Assembly (NCBI RefSeq): GCF_029227915.1
Contig: NC_079883.1
Location: 25,480,001 to 25,544,000, forward strand
Reading direction: 5' to 3'
Length of the DNA: 64,000 bases
From: Hydractinia symbiolongicarpus
Lineage: Eukaryota > Cnidaria > Hydrozoa > Anthoathecata > Hydractiniidae
Position 1 is the stretch's first letter; the number at the start of each line of letters is the position of its first letter. A program made the position numbers and the translations under genes. Below, piece by piece: positions 24,050-35,682 of this stretch. The notes under the pieces were generated by a model. That model saw only the letters and a list, made by a program, of their open reading frames with translations, was not told the DNA's origin and ran no database searches.

Positions 24050-26278
24050 TACTTTTGCATTTAAATTCTTCTTTTATACTTTTATTTTCTATATGTTGCG
24101 CAAATGTTGTTAGTTTTCGGCTTTTAATTTACGAAAAGTTACAATTTTAGCGATCATTGCTACATAGTCGAGTGGCATTCACAGCGGTATGCACAGTTTT
24201 AACTCTACAAGGACTCTCTCGCAGAATATTTAACACTTGTCAGTGTTAATCAGCGCTCTTAAAAACGGAGAAATCCCTCGTTACAATTCAGCGTTGGTTT
24301 TGAAATAGAAATGCTGAGAATAAGAAAAGTTGTGGTTGTAACTACAAAATTTTATCTCTAGGAGTTCCGTCTCTTTCATATTAAAACTTATAATTTTAGA
24401 AAAGTTATTACTAGCTTTAAATTTATAAGATAAACAACCTGATGAAGCAGTAAGTCATAAGTTGAAACCCCTGTCTGAGTGATGCAACAAACGTCAGTGT
24501 AGACACATTGGGTTTGCAGGAAAAGTTATCGTGCATGAAAAGTCATAATTTTGTTGTTGTTATTAAGTTATTAATATTTGATTATTTCTTATATTTTTTT
24601 ATCTCGATAATTTTAGGCAATGAAGATGATTTTCGATTCAAGTTAAAGAGAATTTCGAATTAGATAGTCAAATCGATTTTATGAAGTTGAATAGAATTTA
24701 TCAAAACGCTTGTTGAGCTCTTTGCTTCGCACATGGAACATGGAATTGTGAATGTGAATGAATTTGCTGATTGGTGAATCAAGGTACATGCACTATATCA
24801 ATCAATCAAAGGAAGGCATTTTTTGCGATATTTTCATTTTACTGACGGAAAAAATAAATATATTCGCGGGATTAAAATTGTTCGGACTGAAAATAACTAG
24901 AAACTGCGGTCTTTTCAAGAGTTTTCTCCTTTTAAAATTTTCTTCTTGTGAGATTTCGTAGTTCTATAAATTGTTGAGCTAAAGCTTTTTAATTTGTGAC
25001 GATAGTAAAAATCTGTTTTTGTTGCCATTCACTATAATTTAGTTTTTGTATTAAAATTGTATAAAAAGGGGTCTCGTGTAAATCATTTTCATTAAACTGT
25101 AGGAATTCCATTTTTCCTGGGCTGCGTTGCGTTTTCCAAAAAGTTACGGGTGACGCCCTAAAATGTATGATGCATATTTTGAAATTTTTTCATTGCAATT
25201 ATACTGAGTTTGAAAACCAATTTACACTATTTTTATAATTCCAATGAACTTTTAAACGTATTGGCTGCACCTATTCTCCTTTGCTGCACATAGCCATTTA
25301 GTTTTAAGACAGAGACAAATATACGAACTAATACAAAGTTAGATGTAGTTAAAGAAATTTTAGGTTTTAGGTGCTCTGAAGTTTCCTCTGAATAAGAGGG
25401 TGGGGTAACCGGTAACCGAGCTAAATAAGTTGTAGTTATAAGATTTTTTGTATTAATGTTTTTCACGATTACTTTATGTATATATGCGCTGCTGTATTAA
25501 TATATACGATGTTTTATACAATGAGATGTTTTTTAGCAGAATGTTACGTTATTAGATGAGTGATAATTTTGACTTTGTTGTATAAGACTACCTTGTTTCC
25601 ACTTCTCTAGAGATTCTTGTCTTTTAGCAGAATGAAATACTATTGTCTCTTTGCGTCCCGTTAAATAAAACTACAAGGGGCTGGACGAGGTTGATGATTT
25701 AAAACCAAGTTTTCTCGGCATTATCTTTGAATAAGGGAAGTTTAAAAAAAGTGATTTTTCATGGTTAAAATCGGCATGATTGAAACGTCTAGTAACAACG
25801 AACTCTAAAATTTCAATGATTGTCTAGGTTCAGAATAAGTGGGAAAAAAAGCGTAGATTTTACGTAAAAATTTAGTATTTTCTATAAATATGAAACTTTA
25901 TTACATAATGGTTAATATTCGTCTGTTGTAAATAAATTTAATTTCCAATACAGCTTTCCAGAATTCGTTTGACCCGATACACTTTCAAATGATTTTCCTT
26001 TTCGTTTTCGCTCAGTCGAATTGAGATGGCAATTTATATATAATTAGAATCTAAGTTCAAGTATGTTTGCCAGTACAAGCCAGTGGTTAAAAACAGGAAT
26101 TCTGGAAAGGCGTAGAATAATTAATTAAATAAATTTTTAAACATTTCTTTTTAATGTTTTCTCTCTCTTGGCTTCGATCTAGAAATTCGCGTGTATGTAG
26201 CCAAAGCTTGCTTTCTACTTTTACTGTCTTTTTTCCGAGTGGACTTTATGCGGGCGCTTGTTTTCGTTTTTGTTCTTT
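24050..26278. other. Intergenic, no gene seen
   Basis: Between the convergent ends of the plus-strand 158-residue gene and the minus-strand four-pass membrane protein gene. AT-rich, no exon-like ORF, no clear repeat. A possible ATTAAA for the minus-strand gene lies near 26150. Confidence 0.5.
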
Positions 26279-29200
26279 TCACGGTTCATATGGAGGTGGT
26301 GCGCCTGCTTCAGAGGGCGGTGGTCTAAAATCTTCACCGCCAAAAAACATCATGCGATTACCAAAATAAGGTGGAGGTGGATCAAGGTTTAGTTCAGCCT
26401 AAAAAAAATAAACATTGGATATGATTTCTTTGTGCGCAAACGTGAAGAGAACGAATTTAGAAGACAAAGACATAATAAATAGGTAAAGAACGGAGTTAAT
26501 CCGATAATCCGTATTTATAAAAGATGGGCGAATGCCTAGAAACTTTACGCAAGCTTTAAATGATTTGATTTTTTTACAACGCGGCGCAAAAGAGTAACGT
26601 AAGAAAGATGACAATAAGGGAGCAACCTCATTTCCAGGACATCTTGTTTTTTTGCTTTTTGATACAAGTGCCCTTGGATGTTGACAAAGCGTGCGTAAAA
26701 AAGTACATAAGCTGAGGGATCTCTTAGTATACTTTTGAACTGACCTCCTGTCTTCTTCTTGATCGCCGTGACAGTGTGGTGCACCTTCCCTCCTTAGCTG
26801 ACCAAGCAGCTGCCGCCGTTACTCCACTATCTAACATCAGTAAAATATTTAATCCCATCGTAACACAAACATAATACATCCTTGTAGATTTCGACGGGAC
26901 TTTTAACAGTTGAAAAAACAACCATATGCTTGTTGATATCGCTGTCAAACAGACGAAACACGATACGTATATCAGCGCGGAAACCTAGAAAAGAAAATGA
27001 AACATCGGTTGTTTTTCTAAGGACGAAATTCTCTACATGCTTTTTTTTAATCAGTATAAAAGTTCAAATTTTTTTAAGTTTGGATCTTTGTTTTTTTCTG
27101 GCATTGGGTCCAGGACCGGTTCGATGTCAAAGGCGCTGGGGACACAAAGTATTGTGAACAAATTATTCTTTCTGGCTACTTAAACTTAGGAAAAAATATC
27201 CTTAGCACACGTTGAAACATATCATACGTCATTAAATGACAATGAATGAGTTAAGTAGAAAACTGTGGAAAATAACCATTTATGATCATGATGATAACTT
27301 TAAGTGATATAGCTGATTCGTTATCATTCCACATCCGTTTCTTCATTCTTCACAGAGAATGTTTCACTCTGATCAGATCTCCGATCATACGAAAATAATC
27401 GGTGTAAATTTAATGCATAAATTAGGTCTTTCTCAATATAAATTGTAGTAACTTTGTATTTTTGTCACTCGGACGTATTTTGGGTAAATAAAAAAACAGT
27501 TGCTAAAATACAACCTCGATCCCAGGACCTGTGTCTCTTTTTGCATATCGGACAGCAAGCGCAGCGCTGATGAGAGACAAAAGCCCTGGGAACGACGTTA
27601 GCTAAAATACTACAAAATAAAAACATACCCATTGTTTATGAAAATGTCTTGGTGTAACCACAGCTAAATAGGCGTTGAAGAAACACTAAAAAAATTGAAA
27701 AAATACGTCATAATAAAACTGTTACCACAGACTGGGAGGATATAATGGACCAAACAATAAAAATAAATTACAGAGAACACGATATTGTCAAAATACGTAT
27801 CCCAGGTTCCTAAAAAATACAACAGAAGATTTTAAATGTAAAGTATGTAACAACATTTGGACTTACAAGTCCTGCTAACCAAAATGGCGCCCCTGCTGTT
27901 CTTTCAACCGATGACTTCGTAGCAATAAGAGCCCAAGCTCCTAACGTCAGAAACAGTAAGCCGAAAATAAGTTGAAATACTCCTAAACCTGTGATGAATA
28001 TCTGACGACGATCTGGCTTCATGCTAGAAATAAAAAAACACGATGCGTCCGTTAAAAGTTTTATTCCTTTTTTATTAAACTCCTCTACTTGTGGCAAAAG
28101 CGGTTCGCTTCGATTCACCACGTGGTGCTGCTGTTCTCCATCGTTGTGATAACATCAGAGCGTGTTTATTTCAGTAGTTACATAACATGGTTTAAAGAGC
28201 GGGGGAGAGTTAATTACTGTTTTTAACCTCACCTGGCACAAATGCTACCACATGATGTTACAAACTGATAAGAAGGTGATTCGACACATATGTTTAATAA
28301 CCTTATGTAATGTTAATTTTTTTAAAATATTTCATATTGCTGTGTTAAAGGTGACTAACAAGCTGATGGTTCGTCCTCAGGATATCCGTGCAAGATTACT
28401 TTAGACAATTTTTTTTCGCCCCCAGGGTCTCTTGGCCCCTGAGCTGTTTTATGTCAAAGTCATCAATAAGGAAAAATGCCCTGGAAAGGAGTTTCAGAAC
28501 AAATAGGTCATGCTAGGTATCATAAATAATACAATATTAAAGACAGGCACTGGGTTACAACTTTGTACTTAGACCTTTTTCAATTATTTATCTGTTACAA
28601 CCTGGATTTTATTATCCTATTCTATAGATTACATGTTTTAAGACTATGGCGTTCAAAGCACAGAGATTTCTAGCATTCTAGTTAACAGGGTTTTATGTGA
28701 TCTTACGCAAAAAGCCTACAAATAAATTTGTTTGATAACGTAGCGCAATGCACGGAGGTATACAAGACATGCGCAATGGTAACTAAAAATTGTCTTAATG
28801 GTACAGTGTATCTCCTATTTTTAAAAACGAAAAATCACAAACAGCCTTCTCGACGTCATCGATTGTCAATCACATCGCGCATGTTAACGAACATTAAGAC
28901 ACGTGATTATTTAATTATAGTTTTTAAAAGATAATTTCGCTATTTATATTCTTTTGTGAGAAAGAAAAAATTTGTATGAGAAATTTAATTACGGATAACG
29001 TTTGTTTATTTTTGTCGGTTCACAATTAATACGCGGCGTCAGAAATAATATAATACTTGCTAAACACGTGAAATAAAGAATGATACCAAAAGATCGAAGG
29101 AAAAGAGGAAAAAATGCCGAAATGAGAAAAAACAGGTAATATCGGCAAAAAGGTGTGTTAAAAAATGTTCTGTAAATCATTCATCTAAAGTAAAGATTTA

Positions 29201-29891
29201 CGAGATGCATAAGACCACGCGACAATTCAATTCCACAGAATTTCTTAATCTCACCCTCAAGGCTCTATGAAGATTGGCGCGATATAGCCATGAAACAACA
29301 TGAGACAATGGAAGGTCATAATAGATGTATCACAAATTTAAATTTCTAATTTAAATTTTGGTATGCTTTTCACCCTCGTCCCAGGATTTTTTGCCTTTTT
29401 TTAATATGAGAGAGGACGGCGTATTTTTTGCAGTCATTTCTCATATCAAAAAGGCAAAAAACCCTGGGGACGAGGGTGATACGCTTTGGTAATGCAACGG
29501 CGTTTTGGCAAACGGGAATCAGTTAGAAAGAGAACACAGTTAAGATTTGTGACAACCAGGCTTGTCAAAACCGCTAGCAAAATAGCGCTTGTGTTTTTCT
29601 AGTATACTTTTTTTGTAAAATTTAAATTCCCTCGCTAATATACCTAAGCTATTTCCGTATTTTCGGCCAATTACGAACGCATTATACATTATACGTGTTT
29701 ATAGTAAAGCCAGTGATTGAATGAATAACAGAACAAACTTCGAGAGCGCCAAAACGACGACAATTTAACGTAACGACATCGGATAACAGCATATAAATTT
29801 CTCCTTACCGTGGCTGTGGATTGACAACATATCGTTGAAAAGTGACATTTTGCTGGTGAAACGAAACACAGCTGATCGGTACGACAGACAT
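26279..29891 (-). CDS. Four-transmembrane protein with C-terminal PPxY motifs (MS4A- or TMEM255-like), five exons
   Basis: Minus-strand exons: 29809-29891 (ATG at 29891), 27867-28023, 27629-27685, 26745-26984 and 26279-26398 (TGA). All junctions are GT-AG; exon 1 ends in phase 2 and the rest in phase 0. The 218-residue product has four hydrophobic segments at about 36-60 (FITGLGVFQLIFGLLFLTLG), 72-91 (GAPFWLAGL, then CFFNAYLAVV), 100-123 (VSALIYVSCFVCLTAI) and 135-158 (YYVCVTMGLNILLMLDSG). Both ends face the cytosol if the four spans are right. The tail has PPPPY (186-190) and PPPYEP (213-218), the PPxY type bound by WW domains of NEDD4 ligases. Topology resembles CD20-like MS4A and TMEM255 proteins, but sequence identity is too low by eye to name it. 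Introns carry two of the micro-MITEs (27511-27600 and 29370-29478). Confidence 0.72.
27511..27600. mobile_element. Micro-MITE, 90 bp, perfect 9-bp target duplication
   Basis: Ends CAACCTCGATCCCAGG and the complement of TAACGTCGTTCCCAGG form the inverted repeat, which continues with TGTCTCT on both sides. GCTAAAATA occurs at 27502-27510 and at 27601-27609. It lies in intron 3 of the four-pass membrane gene. A 9-bp duplication points to the Mutator superfamily; the element encodes nothing. Confidence 0.82.
29370..29478. mobile_element. Micro-MITE, 109 bp, 9-bp duplication with two mismatches
   Basis: Inverted repeat starting CACCCTCGTCCCAGG with GCAAAAAA/TTTTTTGC, then AAAAAGGCAAAAAACCCTGG at the other side. 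Flanked by GTATGCTTT (29361-29369) and ATACGCTTT (29479-29487). It lies in intron 1 of the four-pass membrane protein gene. Confidence 0.72.
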
Positions 29892-30403
29892 TTTTATTTA
29901 ATCGAGTGTGTTGTTCTTTGCAAAATATAAAAATGAGAGCAGAGATATTTCCTTAGGTTTCATAGACCTGGCTACCAACCATTATCTGAGTGTGATATGG
30001 ATTCCGTGTTTCCCGTTACACTGTTTATACGAACATTGTGTAAACAAAGTTAGTGACGATAAAATTTTAACACTTACTTGAGAAAGTAAATAAAAGACGA
30101 TTCTATTGAGACGTCACATTTTTCTAGTGAGAATCAACGTTTGAAATTTGAGGATAAATGTCCGTGTCCTGTACTTACTTCTTGGCGGGAAAATCAAGGA
30201 GATAAGATTGGTCGCATTTAATTTCACTCTCACAATCATTTTTCTTTAAAAACTGCTTGAACGTTAACTGCTTTCACCATTTTAAAAGCATAAGTTTATA
30301 AAGGCTGAGATGCTTAAAAATTTAGGTATACAAAAAGCATATTTTAAGGATGGATTAGAAATAAACATTATTATAGAACATATAAAATTATGCAAGCATA
30401 ACC

Positions 30404-30499
30404 CAAACTCGTCCCCAGCGCCTTTTGTCTTTTTTTTTTTACTTTTCGTCTCGCCGTTCAGTAAAAAAAAAGAGACAAAAGGCGCTGGGGACGAGTTTG
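30404..30499. mobile_element. Micro-MITE, 96 bp, perfect 9-bp target duplication
   Basis: Near-perfect inverted repeat CAAACTCGTCCCCAGCGCC, continuing with TTTTGTCTC, around a short loop; the whole could fold into a hairpin. AGCATAACC flanks both sides (30395-30403 and 30500-30508). The best preserved member of the five-copy family in this window. Confidence 0.85.
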
Positions 30500-31387
30500 A
30501 GCATAACCGTTGTACAGAACGGTGACATAAAAATTATCCCTTGAAATAATTGCCGGACAATTCCTAACCAGGATAACTCTCCCCTAAGACAATTCCTTCC
30601 TGGATAATTTCCCCTGTATAATTGACCCTAGAACCGTACAGAACCTTGGCGAAAAGGATAAAACAAAACACATAAAAACATAAAAAACATCAATGCCTTC
30701 TTCATACATATTTTCAAACATATTTTTAAATAGATCTGGCATGTCAAATTTTCTTAATTTTCTGATACCATTTCAACGGACCTATAAATAGGAATAGAGA
30801 ATAGATATAAACATAATATAATTATTATTAAGGCTAAAGAAAAAGTGCACGAAAAGTCGGTTAACACATTCTACTAGAAGAGCCAAATGTCTCAACTTGT
30901 CCTTCGGGATTATCGTCTTCATTGCCTATAGTTAAGTAAATCAACGGTAAATATCGTGATTTTTCACATGTCATTAAATTTATAATCAAAATTCTTGACA
31001 AATAATTAGTTAAATAAAAAAATAAGAAAATCTACATAAATTAGCAAATGTAATTATCGACTTTTCTTTACTACACAACCGCATTTTCCACCTTTACACA
31101 GTGCGCCATTAAATAAATTGCACAATATACAGATTTTTTATAACTATTCATGTTAACAATGCATCACTTTTTTAGGAGTTATGCTCCCAGTCGAAAAGTC
31201 CCACGTGATACCTTTTAGCCAATTACAGGTCAGCATTCTTCAAAAATCTAAAATAAATTTTTAGAAAATCTGTTTCTTAAACTTGATATAGTGTCTAGTT
31301 CTACGTTTCACTAATTTATATATTAAGCTCAAATTCAACCGCGAAAATTCGAATTTGAAAGTTATACCACGTGACAAACCGACCAAC

Positions 31388-31528
31388 CTGGAGCATATAT
31401 AAAACAAAAAATATTATCCCGTTAACATACTGTTCAATAGTAATATCATCTCTTTCTGATGTCATCATATAAACTGCAGTGTATCTTCTTCTGTTGATGC
31501 GAGGTCTTCGATTAAAATATTTCATCAT
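31388..31528 (-). CDS. Possible first exon of a small unrecognised gene
   Basis: 47 codons from an ATG at 31528 to a CAG/GTTGGT donor at 31388: a basic start (NRRPRINRRRY) followed by a hydrophobic stretch (GIIFFVLYML). A possible partner exon starts at 30925 after an AG and could read NEDDNPEGQVETFG to a stop, but its phase does not fit this donor without another exon in between. No family is recognised; it may be chance. Confidence 0.2.
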
Positions 31529-32144
31529 TTAGCAACAAACTCTTTGAAGCACAATCAAGAAGAATCTTCGAAAGAAGAAATGTTTAACTCACTCGCTTTT
31601 TGTGTAAAAAACGTAGATGTGAACTCCTTATTGTTCACAATTACCTTGTTGTTTCACACCGGTGGCGAAACGTCGTTAACACTTTGGCGCATACGTCGTC
31701 TGGTGTTATATTTTTAACAAAACACCAAAAAGTATACGCCATGTAGAAGTTCAAATAAACGCACCTGAGGTTTTATTTAAACTTTCAACATTATTTTGGT
31801 CGTTATTGCGAATAGCTTATTTAAAGGGGCGTTTTTAGAAAGTATGATTATATTCGACAACATTAGCAAACCAGAAGTAACTTTTAGAGAATTTTTTTTT
31901 ACTTGCGTTTCTACAGTTAGGTTGAGATACGATAACAAAAACAAAAGAAAATTTAAGTATTGATCAATACATGGATCAGTTAACTTTTTGTTCGTGTAAA
32001 TGTTTGTTGCGTTTAGCACCTGTGTTCTACCGCACTGAATTACTTACTGCACTGAAGTTGTGCTTTAGGATTATTATAATGAAATTATTTACCCAGGATG
32101 ACCTCTTCATTGCTATCAACGAGGGCCTTGCGAAGGGGTCCTAG

Positions 32145-32422
32145 TGTTGAAATGTAAACTTTATATATTTGCAGAGTTGCTTCGACTGCTCCAATAACTT
32201 TATGACTCTATGACTCTAAAATTTACAAGACGTTCTCCTATTTATATATTAAAGATAAGATACTTTAGAATGTTCTAGTATATTCCAGATGTTCTATATT
32301 TACTATTAGTAGTTTCTAGTATAGTTATCTTATTTCTGGAATATTCTCCAATGTCCCTTATATTTCTAGATAGTACACAAGGTTCTAGAATGTTCTTGCG
32401 GCAAGAGTGCCTATTTTCAACA
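32145..32422 (-). repeat. 3' LTR of the copia element
   Basis: 278 bp, TG...CA ends, same sequence as 35683-35960 as far as can be read. It holds tandem TTCTAG/TTCTAGAATG-type motifs. Confidence 0.95.
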
Positions 32423-32434
32423 CTCCTCCTCACT
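32423..32434 (-). promoter_or_regulatory. Polypurine tract of the copia element
   Basis: AGTGAGGAGGAG directly before the 3' LTR on the minus strand, where plus-strand DNA synthesis is primed. It overlaps the last codons of the pol frame. Confidence 0.75.
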
Positions 32435-33803
32435 CGCAGTCCGTAAGGTTCTTCAATCCGATCATCGTTCGCAACTTATCAAACTGTACTCGTCCGATTC
32501 CTTTCGTCATTATATCTGCGATCATATCTCCAATCATCTTGATAAATTCATCAAAACGTTTTTGATTGTTTCCGGCCAGTATGATATCATCAACATATAC
32601 AGCGATTATGAATGTTTCTTCATCTGTTTCAAGCGTGTATATACAAGGATCGTTGTTTGATTGTTTGAAGCCCATACTCTTTAGATGTTTGTCAAGTGCT
32701 TCGTTCCAACATCTAGATGATTGCTTCAATCCATAGATACTTTTCTTGAGTTTACAAACCAAGTGTTCCTTTCCTAGAATTTCAAATCCCTCTGGTTGTT
32801 TCATATATATGGTTTCGTTAAGTTCACCGTTCAAAAATGCAGTTCCAACGTCGAGTTGATGTAGGAGAAGTTCTTTCTTGACTGCCAATCCAATCAACGT
32901 TCGTATTGATTCGAATCTAACTACCGGAGAAGTTGTTTCGTCATAATCTTCTCCATATCTTTGATTGTATCCTTGTGCAACCAATCTTGCTTTGTATCGT
33001 TCCACATTCCCATCAGAGTCTTGTTTCTTTTTGTATACCCATTTGTTGCCAACAACTTTTCTGTTTGGAGGTAATTCAGTCAACTCCCATACTTCGTTTT
33101 TGTGTAGAGAATCCAATTCGGCTTCCATTGCTTGCATCCACTTGTCTGCATCATGTCCTTTGATTGCTTTAGAAAATGTATTTGGATCTTCTTCTTGAGT
33201 GATGTATACCCATTCTCCGTAACGATCAGGAGGCCGTCGTTCTCTTACTTGTCGCTCTTGCTCCTCCTGTATTTGATTATCTGTGTTTTCTTCACGAGGT
33301 TGTAATTCGATCTCTACTTTTGGTTCGTCTATGTCACGGTCGTCTTTCAATTCACCACAGATTTCATTGAATGTCACATTTCGGCTGTAAAAGACTCTCT
33401 TCTTGTCGTTGTCTAATAGACGATATCCCTTGATTCCATCACCGTATCCAAGAAATACACTCTTCTTGGTTTTTGAATCAAGTTTCTTTCTTTCATCTTT
33501 TGGTACGTGAACATACGCATCACATCCGAAAATTCGTAGATTTTCGACATTTGGTTTCTTTCCAGTTAATACTTCAAAGGGTGTCTTCCCTTTAACTGCT
33601 GTCATTGGACATCGGTTACGAAGGTACGTTGCTGTAGCCAAGGCTTCGGCCCAAAATCGTTTTGGTAACTTTGAATCTGCTAACATTGATCTTACAGATT
33701 CCATGAGTGTTCTGTTCATCCTCTCTGCAACTCCATTTTGTTGCGGTGTTTTCGGAATTGTCAACTCATGATGAATACCTTCTTTCTTCAAATAGTCTTC
33801 GAA
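32430..33803 (-). pseudogene. Copia pol, integrase C-part and RT (RNase H deleted)
   Basis: This continues, in the same frame, the upstream gag-pol frame after a TAG at 33804-33806. It carries the third acidic residue of the integrase core (QQNGVAERMNRTL), the RT entry (NKWVYKKKQDSDGN; ARLVAQGYNQRYGEDYDETT), motif A (LHQLDVGTAFLNGEL), YGLKQSSRCWN and the catalytic block (FIIAVYVDDIILAGN). A few residues after this block it jumps to a C-terminal end (GDMIADIMTKGIGRVQFDK) that normally follows RNase H. Some 200 residues or more of RT thumb and RNase H are therefore lost without breaking the frame. Confidence 0.9.
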
Positions 33804-35510
33804 CTATTTGGATGTATATTCTCCACCATTGTCAGTTCTAAACGTTTTTATCTGAATTCCAGTCGATTTTTCCACAGTTGCTTTCCATTCTTTAAAATTC
33901 TCAAACACTTCACTTTTGTGTTTCATGACATATACCCATACGTATCTTGATTTATCGTCAATGAATGTAACAAAATATTCTGCACCACTAAGTGATTTTG
34001 TTTCTATCTTTCCACAAACGTCGCTATGGATTATACCAAGGAGATTTTTCGATCGATCTCCTCCTGTCTTCGGAAACGGTATTTTGCTTTGTTTCCCATC
34101 AATGCACGGTTCACAAAATGTCGGTTTCTTTGTTGCATCATAATCAAACCCTTTAACAAGTTTGTCCCTTGCCAATCGTTTAAGATTCTGCACACCGAGA
34201 TGACCGTATCTTCTATGCCAAATTTCTTCCTTTGTTGTAGCGTTATTATCACATTTCATAACTGTGTGATTCTTCTTATTTCTCAATCCATTACAGTTGA
34301 GATGGTAAAGGTTGCCATGCTTTGTTGCTGTACCAATGATTCCGTGTTTCGCATCCACGATGTCACATTTGAAATCTTCAAACTGAAACTTCTTTCCATT
34401 TGTTGCAGCTTTTGATACACTAAGTAAATTGTACGAAAGTTGTGGTACAAATAAGACATCAGATAACTTGCATACAACGTTTCTGTTTTCTGAAATGTTC
34501 ATTTCCAAGGTTACTGTTCCTTTTCCAATTGCTTGTACTGAATATCCATCACCGACAGTGATATCTTGTGATATTTCAAGTGACGAAATTTCTTCGAACA
34601 ATTCCTCTTCGTTACACATGTGACATGTTGCGCCTGAATCAACTATCCAGTTACTTTTTCCTTTGACTGCCAAAGTATTTTCAGCAACTAAACTGATGAT
34701 TTCTTCGTCATCATCTTCTTCTTCTTCAGCCGTACACACATTTTGCGGCTTCATTCGATTTTTACCGTACGTCGAAGGAGTCTGTCTCTCGAACTTCTTC
34801 GTTAATTCTTTGCAATATCGTTTCACATGACCAATCTTTCCACAGTGATAACATCTGGGTCCCTTTCTTGGCTTTCCATGATTCGATGTCATTGCTTTGA
34901 CATTCGTTTCCAAAGTGTCCTTATCTTTCCGCTTGCTTTCCTCGTGTAACAATCGTTCAGTTACGACTTCAAGCTTCGGTACTTCAGCACTAGCCTCCAG
35001 AGCTGTAACTAGCATATCATACGAGTCTGGTAAGCTTGCTAACAAATGAACAACTTTACTTTCATCATCCAACGGGTCTCCAATAATTGCAAGTTCATCG
35101 AAAACTTCTGTCAAAGCTTTAACGTGCTTTTGAACAGATTGCTCATCTTTCAACTTCAAGTCATACAACTTCCTGCGTAGTGTCAATTTATTACTCCATG
35201 TCTTCTTTTGGAACTGGTCTGCCAACTTCTTCCAAACCTCAGTAGGATCTTCTGGATCTGGTCCAAGCAGGTATAACAGCGTTGGTTCCACCGACAAAAC
35301 AATCGTTGCTAACGCACGATCTCTACGCAAATTAAATTTCGGAATTTCTCTCTCTTCAGTTGGAGCATTTTCTCTTCCATCAACAATTCCCCAAAGTCCA
35401 TCTTTGATTAACGCCATTCTACACTGTACCTTCCAGGTAGCATAGTTTGTTCCATTCAATGGTTTTATCAATACTTTGGTGCTTTCCATCGCCATTTGTT
35501 CCGTATTCAA
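33804..35510 (-). CDS. Copia gag-protease-integrase frame, ends at a TAG inside integrase
   Basis: 568 codons from ATG at 35510. In order: gag (residues 1-215; NGTNYATWKVQCRMALI near the start, typical of copia gag), a CCHC zinc knuckle (Cys220-Cys233, CYHCGKIGHVKRYC), the aspartic protease active site (DSGA, 291-294), the integrase HHCC finger (His from about 432, Cys466 and Cys469), and the first two acidic residues of the integrase core (HSDVCG near 497; RTDNGG near 560). It stops at TAG eight residues later, before the catalytic Glu. Apart from that stop the frame shows no damage. The stop may be a mutation or, less likely, a readthrough codon. Confidence 0.92.
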   Translation of the reverse strand: MNTEQMAMESTKVLIKPLNGTNYATWKVQCRMALIKDGLWGIVDGRENAPTEEREIPKFNLRRDRALATIVLSVEPTLLYLLGPDPEDPTEVWKKLADQFQKKTWSNKLTLRRKLYDLKLKDEQSVQKHVKALTEVFDELAIIGDPLDDESKVVHLLASLPDSYDMLVTALEASAEVPKLEVVTERLLHEESKRKDKDTLETNVKAMTSNHGKPRKGPRCYHCGKIGHVKRYCKELTKKFERQTPSTYGKNRMKPQNVCTAEEEEDDDEEIISLVAENTLAVKGKSNWIVDSGATCHMCNEEELFEEISSLEISQDITVGDGYSVQAIGKGTVTLEMNISENRNVVCKLSDVLFVPQLSYNLLSVSKAATNGKKFQFEDFKCDIVDAKHGIIGTATKHGNLYHLNCNGLRNKKNHTVMKCDNNATTKEEIWHRRYGHLGVQNLKRLARDKLVKGFDYDATKKPTFCEPCIDGKQSKIPFPKTGGDRSKNLLGIIHSDVCGKIETKSLSGAEYFVTFIDDKSRYVWVYVMKHKSEVFENFKEWKATVEKSTGIQIKTFRTDNGGEYTSK

Positions 35511-35668
35511 CTAATCCGGATAATCCGTTTCAGGTTTCCACAATACGATTTTTCGTGCGAACTTTACACCAATCCAAACCAAAATCAAAACAAACTCGTC
35601 GGACACACAAGATGGCTTCTTCTTCTTGAATATTATTTCTGTAAATATTCAATCTTCTTGGGCATAGA

Positions 35669-35682
35669 CTGGGCCCATAACC
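35669..35682 (-). promoter_or_regulatory. Primer binding site, half-tRNA-iMet type
   Basis: Directly after the 5' LTR on the minus strand: GGTTATGGGCCCAG. This is complementary to the anticodon stem-loop of initiator tRNA-Met (CTGGGCCCATAACC), not to its 3' end. Drosophila copia is known to prime from such an internal fragment, and the sequence agrees with that mode. Confidence 0.85.

Larger units (their letters stand above)
29892..32139. other. Intergenic with weak small-gene signal
   Basis: Mostly AT-rich sequence without clear genes. It holds a micro-MITE (30404-30499), two copies of a degenerate 33-bp unit containing GACAATTCCT and GATAA (about 30553-30620), and a weak exon at 31388-31528. 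Nothing else is supported. Confidence 0.5.

Noticed and set aside
27510-27600. An extra coding exon of the four-pass membrane gene (reading SFPGLLSLISAALAVRYAKR)
   Set aside because: The stretch is entirely within a micro-MITE with a 9-bp duplication. The gene model without it keeps phase and gives four membrane segments; with it there would be five.
31070-31140. A Cys-rich reading on the minus strand (CNLFNGALCKGGKCGC then a stop)
   Set aside because: Stops lie just upstream in frame and no splice acceptor or signal peptide could be placed. Probably chance.
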